Below are positions 16,776 to 25,419 of a stretch of DNA of 64,000 nt, piece by piece (the first letter of the stretch is position 1; every line of letters starts with the position of its first letter). The stretch is taken from contig NZ_QMHQ01000001.1 of the NCBI RefSeq assembly GCF_003313325.1, forward strand, positions 620,001-684,000, given 5' to 3'. The notes beneath the pieces are model-generated. The model saw nothing but the letters and a program-made list of their open reading frames with translations. It had not been told where the DNA came from and did not search any database. The position numbers were made by a program, and so were the translations under genes. The stretch is from Pedobacter namyangjuensis (GTDB lineage: Bacteria; Bacteroidota; Bacteroidia; Sphingobacteriales; Sphingobacteriaceae).

Positions 16776-18122
16776 ATGGAAAGAAGAGATTTTATTAAAA
16801 ACAGTGCGCTAGCAACGGCAGCTTTTAACATTTTGCCAACAGGTTCGCTATTTGCCAAAGATAACGGTAAGGTAAGATTGGGTTACATAGGTGTTGGCGC
16901 TAGGGGAATGAACCACATTAGCGAGGGCATTTTAAGGGATGATGTAGAGGTTGTAGCCATTTGCGATACTCAAGAAAGTTCACTAAAAATCTGTAGGGAT
17001 TTTATTGCAAAATCAGGCAAGCCAGCAGCTAAGGAATATACAGGCGGTTTGGAAGCATTTAAAGCGTTGTTAGATAGAAAAGATATCGATGGTGTAATTA
17101 TATCAACGCCATGGCAATTTCACCATGAGCAAGCGCTTTATGCTATGAATGCTGGTAAATACGTTGGTTGCGAAGTAATAGCCGGTTTAACAGTTAAAGA
17201 GCATTGGGATATCGTAAATACATCTGAAAAAACAGGGATGCCTTATATGACTTTAGAAAACGTTTGTTACCGAAGAGATGTGATGGCAGCGTTAAATATG
17301 GTTAGGCAGGGTTTGTTTGGCGAAATGATTCACTTGGAAGGTGGTTACCAGCACGACTTACGCGAAGTGCTTTTTAACAACGGTAAGCAATATTATGGAG
17401 GAGGGGTAGAATATGGCCCAAAAGCTTTAAGTGAAGCGCAATGGCGTACACAATTTAATATAGACCAAGATGGCGATTTATATCCAACACATGGTGCGGG
17501 TCCGGTAATGCAATATGCTAACATAAATAGAGGCAATCGCTTTACAAATTTGGTTTCTTTTAGCTCTAAGGCCAAAGGTTTGGCAAACTACGTTGAAAGT
17601 AAATCTCCAGGACATCCAAATGCGAAGATAAATTACAAAAATGGCGATGTAACTACTACGTTGATTAACTGTGCAAACGGCGAAACAGTAATGTTGTCTC
17701 ATGATGTGCATTTGCCTCGCCCATATTCTTTAGGGTTTAGGGTGCAAGGCACAAATGGTTTATGGATGGATGTAAACAAATCTGTGCACATAGAAGGTAA
17801 GTCTAAGCCTCATGCTTGGGATCCTGCTAAGGAATGGTTTGATAAATACGATCATCCACTTTGGAAAAAATACCAAAAAGAAGCAGTTAGTGCTGGTCAC
17901 GGTGGTATGGATTGGTTTGTATTTAACGCATTTGTGATGGCTATTAAGCACAAAAAACAAACACCAATAGATGTTTACGATTCTGTAACCATGAGCGTTA
18001 TTACACCATTATCTACAAAGTCGCTAAAGGAAGGTAATAAAACTCAAGAATTTCCAGATTTTACAAGAGGTAAATGGAAAGACAGAAAAAATACCTTTGC
18101 ATTAGACGATAGCGGATTTTAA
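16776..18122 (+). CDS. Gfo/Idh/MocA oxidoreductase, GH109-like (NAD-dependent glycosidase family)
   Basis: 448 residues. The N terminus MERRDFIKNSALATAAF resembles a Tat-type signal (RRDFIK), followed by a Rossmann motif LGYIGVGARGMNH (about 33-45). The C-terminal part contains the segments YPTHGAGPVMQYANINRGNR, SHDVHLPRPYS, GHGGMDWFVF and DVYDSVTMSVITPLS, which match the layout of family GH109 alpha-N-acetylgalactosaminidases as I recall it. GH109 enzymes cleave by a NAD-assisted oxidation/elimination route. The actual sugar is uncertain. An identical operator lies in front of this gene and the downstream LacI regulator, suggesting carbohydrate-inducible control. Confidence 0.8.
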   Translation: MERRDFIKNSALATAAFNILPTGSLFAKDNGKVRLGYIGVGARGMNHISEGILRDDVEVVAICDTQESSLKICRDFIAKSGKPAAKEYTGGLEAFKALLDRKDIDGVIISTPWQFHHEQALYAMNAGKYVGCEVIAGLTVKEHWDIVNTSEKTGMPYMTLENVCYRRDVMAALNMVRQGLFGEMIHLEGGYQHDLREVLFNNGKQYYGGGVEYGPKALSEAQWRTQFNIDQDGDLYPTHGAGPVMQYANINRGNRFTNLVSFSSKAKGLANYVESKSPGHPNAKINYKNGDVTTTLINCANGETVMLSHDVHLPRPYSLGFRVQGTNGLWMDVNKSVHIEGKSKPHAWDPAKEWFDKYDHPLWKKYQKEAVSAGHGGMDWFVFNAFVMAIKHKKQTPIDVYDSVTMSVITPLSTKSLKEGNKTQEFPDFTRGKWKDRKNTFALDDSGF

Positions 18123-18144
18123 ATTACTTAACATAAATAAACTT

Positions 18145-18182
18145 GCCACAGTTGCCTCCCAAAGTAGCTGTGGCTTTTTATT
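18145..18182 (+). terminator. Terminator after the GH109-like gene
   Basis: An 11-bp stem with two G-T pairs (18145-18155 with 18164-18174, core GCCACAG/CTGTGGC), followed by TTTTTATTTTA. It separates two convergent genes. Confidence 0.8.
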
Positions 18183-19196
18183 TTAGTTGTTTTCTACAAG
18201 TTCGGCATCGACTGTAATTTTGTAGTAGGCCTGACTTTCGTTTTCCGAAGTATTAAATAAATCAAAGAGTACATCAACCGCTTTTTGCGCCTGTACAGAC
18301 GGAAATTGCTCAATTGATGCAACTGGCCCATTTTCCATGAAGTTTATCATGGGTGTGTTGGCATAACTTACAAATTCGAGTTCGTTTGTGGTAATTAGCC
18401 CGAGCTTACGTGCATGTTTTATGGCATAGGCCGATACATAATCGTTAAAAGTTACAATTGCCGATGGCTTCCGTTTATTTGCCATTAAAGTTTCCAATGC
18501 ATCCTTACTTCCGCTTTCGGTTAAATCACAATCTACTACCAAAGTCGGATCGAATTTTAACCTATTCTTTTGTAATGCTTTGATGTAGCCTTCTTTGCGT
18601 TGTCCTGTAGCAATTAAAGCGCTTGGCCCATTAATCAAACCAATTGTTCGATGGCCTCTCTTAACTAAAAAGTCGACTATGTCTGTACTTGCACTTTCTA
18701 TATTACAAGCCACATAGTGGATGTTTTTTAACGGCGGAATTCTGTCAAAAAACACTACCGGGATATTGTACTTTTTTAGATAATCAAAATGTTCAAAATT
18801 TGTAGTGGTTTTACCTACCGAAACGATTAATCCATCTACACGATGGTTTTTCATTTTTTCTACTAATAATTTTTCCCGCTCTTGGTCATCATGAGATTGT
18901 GCTAATAAAATAGTGTAGTTTTTTCTATAAGCTGCATCCTCAATGGCACTAATAGCAGTTGAAAAGAAGGCCTCTGCAAGTTGTGGTAAGATAACGCCAA
19001 TGGTAAATGTTTTGCCTTTCTGAAAGAGAATTGCCCTCTCGTTTGGCTCGTAATTAAGTTCCTTGGCAGTTTGTTTAACTTTATTACGGGTAGTTTCTCC
19101 TATACTCGGATGGTCATGCAAGGCCCTTGAAACCGTAGATGGCGAAATGCCCAATTTCTTTGCGATAACTTTTATGGTAGTAGGTTTTGCTGTCAA
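18183..19196 (-). CDS. LacI family transcriptional regulator
   Basis: 337 residues. The N-terminal LacI helix-turn-helix and hinge (TTIKVIAKKLGISPSTVSRA, then LHDHPSIGETTRNKV, LNYEPN) is followed by a periplasmic-binding-protein-like effector domain (IGVILPQLAEAFFSTAISAI, VVFFDRIPP, HRTIGLINGP, FNDYVSAYAI). Such regulators bind a palindrome and release it on binding a sugar. The CAAACGTTTGCGCA site in its own upstream region and the same site before the GH109-like gene make autoregulation plus control of that gene likely (inference). Confidence 0.93.
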   Translation of the reverse strand: MTAKPTTIKVIAKKLGISPSTVSRALHDHPSIGETTRNKVKQTAKELNYEPNERAILFQKGKTFTIGVILPQLAEAFFSTAISAIEDAAYRKNYTILLAQSHDDQEREKLLVEKMKNHRVDGLIVSVGKTTTNFEHFDYLKKYNIPVVFFDRIPPLKNIHYVACNIESASTDIVDFLVKRGHRTIGLINGPSALIATGQRKEGYIKALQKNRLKFDPTLVVDCDLTESGSKDALETLMANKRKPSAIVTFNDYVSAYAIKHARKLGLITTNELEFVSYANTPMINFMENGPVASIEQFPSVQAQKAVDVLFDLFNTSENESQAYYKITVDAELVENN

Positions 19197-19259
19197 CTTA
19201 ATTTAGGTAGGTTTAAATTAAAGGTAGAAAAAAATGAGAACAAGCAAAAACAGAAATAT

Positions 19260-19273
19260 CAAACGTTTGCGCA
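19260..19273. promoter_or_regulatory. LacI-family operator candidate, second copy
   Basis: CAAACGTTTGCGCA, identical to 16673-16686, 64 bp upstream of the LacI regulator start codon. The right arm extends with AAC. Confidence 0.7.
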
Positions 19274-19274
19274 A

Positions 19275-19314
19275 CAAAAAATAAAGGCGATTTAATTAAA
19301 TTTAAATCGCCTTT
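19275..19314 (-). terminator. Terminator of the 115-residue gene (minus strand)
   Basis: A 13-bp stem AAAGGCGATTTAA/TTAAATCGCCTTT (19283-19295 with 19302-19314) is followed on the minus strand by a T-rich tail. It lies 3 bp past the stop of the gene at 19318-19665. Confidence 0.8.
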
Positions 19315-19317
19315 GGT

Positions 19318-19665
19318 TTAGCAAAAAAGCTCTTGTTCGTCTCGATCTGCGGTGGGTATCTTTTTTAAAAAATCTGCAAATGCAGGTCCATCGTTATCAC
19401 TGTATGCGCCATAAGCATCTAGCATGTAGCCGATGTCGCCATCTTTATCTTCTACGAGATATAAAACTGAGCTATCTCCCGGGTCAGACATGCCTTCAAA
19501 GCGATAAGTTTTTACAATGGTTAAATCTTCTGGCTTATATATTTTATTAAGGTTAGCCGATTGCATTTTTCCATGATCTGACATCTTAATCTCGTTGTCT
19601 CTTCCTTTAAGTCTCAATTTTTCTAAAATCTGACTTACTGTATTCATTTCTCCTGGCTGTTCCAT
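19318..19665 (-). CDS. Conserved hypothetical protein
   Basis: 115 residues (MEQPGEMNTVSQILEKL...), or 109 from the second ATG at 19647. It is a soluble acidic protein with a helical N terminus and a beta-rich middle (IYKPEDLTIVKTYRFEGM, SSVLYLVEDKDGDIGYMLDA). The C terminus DRDEQELFC ends in cysteine. I do not recognise a domain, and the sequence gives no functional clue. It is monocistronic with its own terminator. Confidence 0.7.
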   Translation of the reverse strand: MEQPGEMNTVSQILEKLRLKGRDNEIKMSDHGKMQSANLNKIYKPEDLTIVKTYRFEGMSDPGDSSVLYLVEDKDGDIGYMLDAYGAYSDNDGPAFADFLKKIPTADRDEQELFC

Positions 19666-19796
19666 GATGTTATTTGTTGGTATAACTTAAAAACAAAGGG
19701 CGTTTGAATTGGTTTTGTTTTTCGCTATAATTATTAAGAATCAATTGCAAACCAAAGCATTATAAAATTGTTCTGTTTTAAACTAAAATAATAACG

Positions 19797-20330
19797 ATGA
19801 AAAAATACTTAACATTAGGGTTCGCTTGCGCAATGTTTGCGCTAAGTTCTTGTAGCAAAACAGAAAACAAAATAGGCGTAGCAAATTTGCTTTCTACTGC
19901 AGATAATAAAGCTATTGGTACTGCTAACTTCTTCAGCACGTCAGACGGTAAAATAAAAATGGATATCGAGATAAATATGCCAGAAAGAGCTGATAGTACT
20001 GTAGCTGTACATTTTCACGAACACGGCGATTGCGGTAACATGGGCGAAAACACACACGGACATTGGAACCCAACCAATGAAGCACATGGAAAGTGGGACA
20101 GTAGCGCTTATCATTCTGGCGATATCGGAAACATTAAGTTAGATGGCGAAGGAACTGCAAAGCTTAGTGTAAGTACAGACAGGTGGAGCGTTGACCAAAA
20201 CGATATTAAAAATATCATTGGAAAGGGTATCATTGTTCACGGTGGAACAGATGATTATACCACACAGCCAACTGGTAATTCTGGGCCAAGAGTGGGTTGC
20301 GGAATTATAGAGGCAGTAGCTGCAAAATAA
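19797..20330 (+). CDS. sodC: Copper/zinc superoxide dismutase lipoprotein
   Basis: 177 residues with lipobox ALSSC (Cys19), so anchored in the envelope. All metal ligands are present: copper His72, His74 (VHFHEHGDC), His89 and His148 (IIVHGGTDDY); zinc His89, His97, His106 and Asp109 (YHSGDIGN). The disulfide cysteines Cys79 and Cys168 and the electrostatic-guidance Arg165 (NSGPRVGCGI) are also conserved. It dismutates superoxide outside the cytoplasm. It is monocistronic with a terminator 8 bp after the stop. Confidence 0.95.
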   Translation: MKKYLTLGFACAMFALSSCSKTENKIGVANLLSTADNKAIGTANFFSTSDGKIKMDIEINMPERADSTVAVHFHEHGDCGNMGENTHGHWNPTNEAHGKWDSSAYHSGDIGNIKLDGEGTAKLSVSTDRWSVDQNDIKNIIGKGIIVHGGTDDYTTQPTGNSGPRVGCGIIEAVAAK

Positions 20331-20337
20331 AATTTAG

Positions 20338-20365
20338 AGGCGATAAATTATTTATCGCCTTTTTT
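20338..20365 (+). terminator. Terminator of sodC
   Basis: A 10-bp stem AGGCGATAAA/TTTATCGCCT with a 3-nt loop, followed by six T. Confidence 0.9.
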
Positions 20366-20411
20366 GTGCAATGTTTGGTAAGTGTGCATCATCTTAGAAA
20401 AACTAAACAAG

Positions 20412-20948
20412 ATGGCAACCTTAAACATTCCCGCAAACAGCAAGGCCGCAAAAGGACGAAGTAACAAAGCACTTCCTGGTGTAGACCTTACTGCAATGGT
20501 CGATTTGGCATTTTTACTCATCACTTTCTTTATGCTTACCACATCCTTAGCAAAAATGAGTGCAATGGATGTAGTTAAGCCTGTACCGATTGAAGATATT
20601 ACTAATGGAGCACAATATCCCGCTTCACGTACCATGACGATTTTAATGGGCAAAGACAATAAAGCAGTTTATTATGTAGGCGTAACCGAGCCAAAGGAGA
20701 TGGAGGTAATTAACGTTAACGAATTAAACAAATTTATCGCTCAAAGTAAGGATAAGGTAGCACAAGCAAATAATAACGATCCAAGCAAGCACCTTTTGGT
20801 AATTATAAAACCTACCAAAACATCAAACTACAAAAACTTTGTTGATGTAATTGATGAAATGAAAATCGCCAATATCAAAACGTATGCTATCGACGATAAA
20901 TATATCAACGAAAAAGAACAAGCTTTTATGGATGCTAAAGCACTTTAA
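20412..20948 (+). CDS. Orphan ExbD/TolR-type biopolymer transport protein
   Basis: The preferred start is ATG 20412 (MATLNIPANSKAAKG), giving 178 residues. One membrane segment (about 24-45, with the essential Asp in AMVDLAFLLITFFML) is followed by a periplasmic domain of about 130 residues. ExbD works with ExbB to use the proton gradient and energise TonB. No exbB or tonB lies beside it, so it must pair with subunits encoded elsewhere. A longer frame from an upstream GTG is less likely. Confidence 0.88.
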   Translation: MATLNIPANSKAAKGRSNKALPGVDLTAMVDLAFLLITFFMLTTSLAKMSAMDVVKPVPIEDITNGAQYPASRTMTILMGKDNKAVYYVGVTEPKEMEVINVNELNKFIAQSKDKVAQANNNDPSKHLLVIIKPTKTSNYKNFVDVIDEMKIANIKTYAIDDKYINEKEQAFMDAKAL

Positions 20949-21071
20949 TTTTTTAACTACAGAAAGAATTTGAAGCGCTTAAGTATTTTATATCTGTCTT
21001 TACCCTAAGTTTAACAGCTTAATGAGCTAATGTGCGCTATCGTTTTCGAAGGTGGTAAAAGCGTTAAAAAT

Positions 21072-21104
21072 AAAAAATCCCCGATTTGCGTCGGGGATTT
21101 TTAT
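21072..21104. terminator. Bidirectional terminator between exbD-like and pit genes
   Basis: A 12-bp stem AAAAATCCCCGA/TCGGGGATTTTT with loop TTTGCG and A- and T-runs on both sides. It lies between convergent genes. Confidence 0.92.
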
Positions 21105-21120
21105 ATAATTTGAATTAGAA

Positions 21121-22422
21121 CTAGCCTAACATCGGATTTAAAATCCAATAAATAATTGCTGCTAACAAGGCAGAAACTGGGATGGTTAATACCCAAGCCC
21201 AAATTAATTTAACAGTAACGCCCCATTTAACAGCAGATACGCCTTTAGTTAAACCAGAACCGATAATTGAACCGGTAATGGTGTGCGTAGTACTTACAGG
21301 AATTTTTAAATGCTCTGTAAAATATAAAGTTAATGCTCCGGCAGTTTCTGCTGTAACACCTTCAAAAGGGGTAACTTTAGTTATTTTAGAGCCCATTGTT
21401 TTCACAATCTTCCATCCTCCACTTAACGTACCAGCCGCAATTGCACTATAACATGCTAATGGTATCCATGCAGGCATAGCACCAGCAATTTCTTCGCCAT
21501 TGGCATCTTTAGAAGGCAAAATTACATGTAGCCATTCTGGTAAACTCTCCATAGAAACACCACTGGTATGTATGTAAACTACAACAGCAGCAGCAATAAT
21601 TCCCATTACTTTTTGCGAATCGTTACCACCGTGCCCTAAACTAAATGATGCAGAAGAAAGCAATTGCATTTTTCTTAACCACGCAGTTGATTGCGTTTGG
21701 TTTAAGCTGCTAAAAATAAGGCAGAAGAAACTAATTGAAAGGATTATAAAACCAACTAACAGCCATTTAATGTTATGCGATTCGAAGATTACGCTGTAAA
21801 ATTGAGATTCGAAACGTGGATGTTTAATTTCGTTATAAAAATGCATTTGGTCTGTTACAAACCAAACTGTGGCAATCATTAAACTTAAGGTAAATAACTT
21901 TGGCCAAATACTTTTTTTGCTCGAGTGCAGTAACCAAACAGAAATAAAATAAGAAACAATAGCACCCAAAAAAGGTGCAAGTACTATAAAGCCAACAATT
22001 ACCAAAACACCTGTAGGCATTTCTCCAGCTTTACCTTCTTTGTACCAGTTTACCACATTTATACCAGCATGCGCAATAGCTGCGCCTGCAAAACCACCAA
22101 TTAAAGTGTGCGATGAACTAGACGGAATACCGAACCACCAGGTAAATAGGTTCCAAATAATAGCAGCTATAACCCCGGCCAAAATAACCACCAGGTTTAT
22201 GTCCATTGTATTGGCAGTTTTCGCAACAGTATCGGCAACGCCAAAACCAAAAACCCAATAGGCTAAAAAGTTAAAAAAGGCAGCCCAAACCACGGCCTGG
22301 AAAGGTGTTAAAACTTTTGTAGCAACAATGGTTGCAATTGCATTTGCGGCATCATGAAAACCGTTGATATAATCAAATACCAAGGCCAATCCAATGATCA
22401 CCAAAAGTAGGGTTAAACTCAT
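21121..22422 (-). CDS. PiT family inorganic phosphate transporter
   Basis: 433 residues with about 10-11 membrane segments. The family signature appears in both halves: FDYINGFHDAANAIATIVAT near the N terminus and GGNDSQKVMGIIAAAV in the second half, plus KIPVSTTHTITGSIIGSGLT late in the protein. It carries phosphate (as metal phosphate) with protons or sodium across the inner membrane. It follows the DUF47 gene by 5 bp on the same strand, the usual Pit operon. Confidence 0.93.
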   Translation of the reverse strand: MSLTLLLVIIGLALVFDYINGFHDAANAIATIVATKVLTPFQAVVWAAFFNFLAYWVFGFGVADTVAKTANTMDINLVVILAGVIAAIIWNLFTWWFGIPSSSSHTLIGGFAGAAIAHAGINVVNWYKEGKAGEMPTGVLVIVGFIVLAPFLGAIVSYFISVWLLHSSKKSIWPKLFTLSLMIATVWFVTDQMHFYNEIKHPRFESQFYSVIFESHNIKWLLVGFIILSISFFCLIFSSLNQTQSTAWLRKMQLLSSASFSLGHGGNDSQKVMGIIAAAVVVYIHTSGVSMESLPEWLHVILPSKDANGEEIAGAMPAWIPLACYSAIAAGTLSGGWKIVKTMGSKITKVTPFEGVTAETAGALTLYFTEHLKIPVSTTHTITGSIIGSGLTKGVSAVKWGVTVKLIWAWVLTIPVSALLAAIIYWILNPMLG

Positions 22423-22427
22423 CTCTC

Positions 22428-23069
22428 TTAAGCGTTTTTAACCAAAATAGACTCCAATACGTTTGCTGCGTCCTCACATTTGTCGGTTGCAATTTCTAAC
22501 GTTTGTAAAATTTCTTTTTGCTTAATTAATTCAATAGCATTGGTTTCAAATTCAAACAAACGAGCTATTGCTAAATTACAAACGTGGTCTGCTTGGTTTT
22601 CTGCGCTGTTAATTCTCACGCAAGCATCAGCAATAACGCGTATGTTTTTAAAGCTTCTAAGTTCTTTAATTGCTTTCTCCAAATCGCCGCACATCTCCAC
22701 CAAAAGCTCAGCAAGTTTTACCATTGCGTCGCCAACATTTGTTAACTGGTAAAGCTCAATGTTTCCTGCAGAGGCGTGAATATAATCCGCAATATCATCA
22801 ATCGCACTCGCTAAAGTGTGAATATCCTCTCTATCAAAAGGAGTGATGAAATTTTTGCTTAGCTCAATAAAAATTGTGTGGGTAATATCATCACCAACGT
22901 GCTCTAAACGCTCAATTTCTTTGGTTGCCTCTTTTCTTTTCTCTAAATCGGTAGCAGTAACGGCTACTAATAAAGCCTCAGCAATTTTTAATACGTTGCT
23001 TCCAGCCTGTTCAAATAAAGGTTGAAATTTTTTGTCTTTAGGCGTAAAAAAGCTAAAAATACTATTCAT
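22428..23069 (-). CDS. DUF47 (PhoU-like) Pit accessory protein
   Basis: 213 residues, all helical, with the PhoU-like repeats of DUF47 (LEHVGDDITHTIFIELSKNF, FDREDIHTLASAIDDIADYI). Asp/Glu-rich helices of this kind bind metals in PhoU proteins. It is the promoter-proximal gene of the pit operon and is believed to modulate Pit activity. It starts at ATG 23069. Confidence 0.9.
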   Translation of the reverse strand: MNSIFSFFTPKDKKFQPLFEQAGSNVLKIAEALLVAVTATDLEKRKEATKEIERLEHVGDDITHTIFIELSKNFITPFDREDIHTLASAIDDIADYIHASAGNIELYQLTNVGDAMVKLAELLVEMCGDLEKAIKELRSFKNIRVIADACVRINSAENQADHVCNLAIARLFEFETNAIELIKQKEILQTLEIATDKCEDAANVLESILVKNA

Positions 23070-23173
23070 GTTAAATTTTAATATAGCGCAAAGCTACAAC
23101 GCCAATGTTAAGTTAATGTTAATTCGTTAATATTTAGCAATAGATTAATATTAAAATTTTCTCTAAAAGAAAC

Positions 23174-23263
23174 TGAAAATGAGCGGTTAACGCTTTTCGG
23201 TGGCATCAGCCCCGCTTTTTGCTACAAGTCCCTGCGGGCGCTTTCCGCGGCAATCGGGTTTAT
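23174..23263 (-). repeat. Dispersed intergenic repeat, copy 2 (inverted)
   Basis: On the minus strand it reads AAACCCGATTGCCGCGGAAA, a GC-rich core, then AGCAAAAAGCGGGGCTGA, and continues with an AAAGCG-TTAAC flank as copy 1 does. It is noticeably more GC-rich than its surroundings. It lies between the two-gene pit operon and the PhoR-like kinase. Confidence 0.65.
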
Positions 23264-23301
23264 TTAACTAAAAGCTAATGCTTTTTTGAGCCAGAACAAA
23301 G

Positions 23302-24327
23302 CTAGTTGCTTTTTTGTAAGGTAAATGCAAAAGTGGTACCTATGCTTGGCGTGCTACGTACCGAAATGGTTTGTTGGTGTGCTTCTAAAATATGTTTTAC
23401 AATTGCCAAGCCCAAACCAGTTCCGCCCTCAACCCTAGATCGGTGAGAATCTATTCGGTAAAAACGTTCGAAAAGCCTTACCAGATGTTTTTCTTCAATG
23501 CCTATTCCGTTATCTGTTACTTCAATCAAAAACTGGTCGTGCAGTTCAAAAATTTTAATGGCTGTCATCCCGTTAGGATTGCCATATTTTATAGAGTTTT
23601 GAATAAGATTGATAAGCACTTGCCTAATCTTTTCCCTATCGGCGTTTACAAAAGTTGGTGCGGTGTATTTATCTTTAAAAGCAAGTTTTATTTTATGACT
23701 TAATGCCCGATCTTCCAAGTTTTCCATTACCTCCTTAGCTAAAAATACAAAATCAAACTTTTGGTAGTTTATCGGAATTTCACCAGTTTCAAGTTTTGAG
23801 ATAGAATCTAAATCGTTAATCAAGTAACTCAATCGTTCTACATTGTTTTCTGCTTTTTTCAAAAATTTCAGTGCCATATCCGGATCGTCGGTAATGCAAT
23901 CCTGTAAAGTTTCAATATAGCCTTGTATAGCAAAAAGAGGCGTTTTAAACTCGTGCGATACATTGGAAAGAAACTCACGCCTAAATTGTTCTTGTTTCTT
24001 TAGTAAGTCAATTTCCCGCTTTTTTGCACCGGCCCATTCTTTCACCTCGGCTTCAACATCATTTATAGGGTCGGCACTTACATATTCTCCCAATGCTTCC
24101 TTTAAATCTTTTCCAAGTTTTAGGTTATGTATCAGCTTATAAATTAATTTTATTTTGGTATAAATGTACTTTTCAAACAAATAGTAAAAAACCAAAAAAC
24201 TGGTAGCAAAAGAAATTACGAATGATACACCTAGGTAATACCAGCTATGTTGAAAGTAGAAATTGACAATGCCAATTGAAAGCGCTACAGCTAAAGCTGT
24301 AATTAACACAAGAACACTAAGCTTCAT
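23302..24327 (-). CDS. PhoR-like sensor histidine kinase
   Basis: 341 residues. Two adjacent membrane segments occupy about 5-50, with only a very short external loop. A cytoplasmic linker follows, then HisKA with phosphoacceptor His125 (SNVSHEFKTPLFAIQGY) and a HATPase domain (NLIQNSIKYG, VTDNGIGI, GGTGLGLAIVKH). The YIETL context after the H-box resembles PhoR. It lies upstream of the pit operon on the same strand, which is suggestive of phosphate sensing, but no response regulator is adjacent, so the partner is unknown. Confidence 0.85.
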   Translation of the reverse strand: MKLSVLVLITALAVALSIGIVNFYFQHSWYYLGVSFVISFATSFLVFYYLFEKYIYTKIKLIYKLIHNLKLGKDLKEALGEYVSADPINDVEAEVKEWAGAKKREIDLLKKQEQFRREFLSNVSHEFKTPLFAIQGYIETLQDCITDDPDMALKFLKKAENNVERLSYLINDLDSISKLETGEIPINYQKFDFVFLAKEVMENLEDRALSHKIKLAFKDKYTAPTFVNADREKIRQVLINLIQNSIKYGNPNGMTAIKIFELHDQFLIEVTDNGIGIEEKHLVRLFERFYRIDSHRSRVEGGTGLGLAIVKHILEAHQQTISVRSTPSIGTTFAFTLQKSN

Positions 24328-24475
24328 GCCGGCTAAAATACATTTTATAAATTAATTGGATGTTAAGTTTGCTTATTTGACTTCGCTTTATCAATATGTT
24401 TCGTAATTTGGAGCTTTAATTAACCTAAATGGTTTATTTACTATTAAGTATAATTTTAATAATCAACTCGTAAAT

Positions 24476-25246
24476 ATGAAACGTTATTTGTTAATCGCCG
24501 TGTTAGGCGCAACACAGTTGGCAAATGTTATGGCCCAAGAAAAACCTAAACCTCAAGATACAGAATTTTATACGCCAGTTCCAGCTGTAGTTACGCCTGG
24601 TAAAACAATAGCAAATGTTCCTTCGGATGCTATTGTGCTTTTTGATGGCAAAAATTTAGACCAATGGGTTAGTACAAATGATAAGAGCCCGGCGAAGTGG
24701 ATAGTTAAAGATGGTGTTATAACCGTAGATAAAAGTAAGGGCAATATCGAAACCAAAAAGACTTTTAATAATTACCAACTGCACATAGAATGGTTAATTC
24801 CTGCAAATATTAATTTAGAAGGACAATCTAGGGGTAATTCTGGTTTGTTTTTGGCTTCTACTGGCCCTGGCGATGATGGTTACGAATTGCAAATTTTAGA
24901 CTCTTACAATAATAAAACCTATACCAATGGTCAAGCGGGAAGTATTTACAAGCAAACTGCTCCTTTGGTAAATGCTAATAAAAAGCCAGGCGAATGGCAA
25001 ACTTACGATGTAATTTGGACGGCTCCGGTATTTAACGAAGACGGAAGTTTAAAAAGTGCGGCGAGAGTTACCGTTCTTTTTAACGGTGTCTTAATTCAAA
25101 ATAATTTTGAGTTAGCTGGGCCAACACAGTACATCGGAAAGCCATTTTACAAAAAAGCACATGGCGCAACGCCAATCAAATTACAGTCGCATGGCGATAA
25201 AAGCGTGCCAATTAGCTTTAAAAATATTTGGGTTAGAGAGTTGTAG
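24476..25246 (+). CDS. DUF1080 (3-keto-disaccharide hydrolase-type) secreted protein
   Basis: 256 residues with a signal peptide ending near VMAQ (residue 21). The DUF1080 concanavalin-like fold shows IVLFDGKNLDQWVS, KWIVKDGVITV, LHIEWLIPANI, RGNSGLFLAS, YELQILDSYNN and GEWQTYDVIWTAP. Some members hydrolyse 3-keto-glycosides; others are only known as sugar-binding. It stands alone, with a small hairpin (TAAGTGA/TCACTTA, 25257-25275) 10 bp after the stop that lacks a T-run. Confidence 0.88.
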   Translation: MKRYLLIAVLGATQLANVMAQEKPKPQDTEFYTPVPAVVTPGKTIANVPSDAIVLFDGKNLDQWVSTNDKSPAKWIVKDGVITVDKSKGNIETKKTFNNYQLHIEWLIPANINLEGQSRGNSGLFLASTGPGDDGYELQILDSYNNKTYTNGQAGSIYKQTAPLVNANKKPGEWQTYDVIWTAPVFNEDGSLKSAARVTVLFNGVLIQNNFELAGPTQYIGKPFYKKAHGATPIKLQSHGDKSVPISFKNIWVREL

Positions 25247-25419
25247 TTAAAGAAAGTAAGTGATATCGTCACTTAATGGTTTAAAATATTTCGCGAAATT
25301 TATAACGTAATGTCAGTGCTTCGAACTTCAGCGAAAAGCATAAGCTGTGTTGGTGTATTTAGGAATCTAAGAAAATAAAAGGGAAATTTTTTTAATCTTC
25401 TATTTCCAACTCGCGAATT

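Noticed and set aside
25257-25275. Terminator after the DUF1080 gene
   Set aside because: The TAAGTGA/TCACTTA hairpin has no T-run, so termination is not supported.
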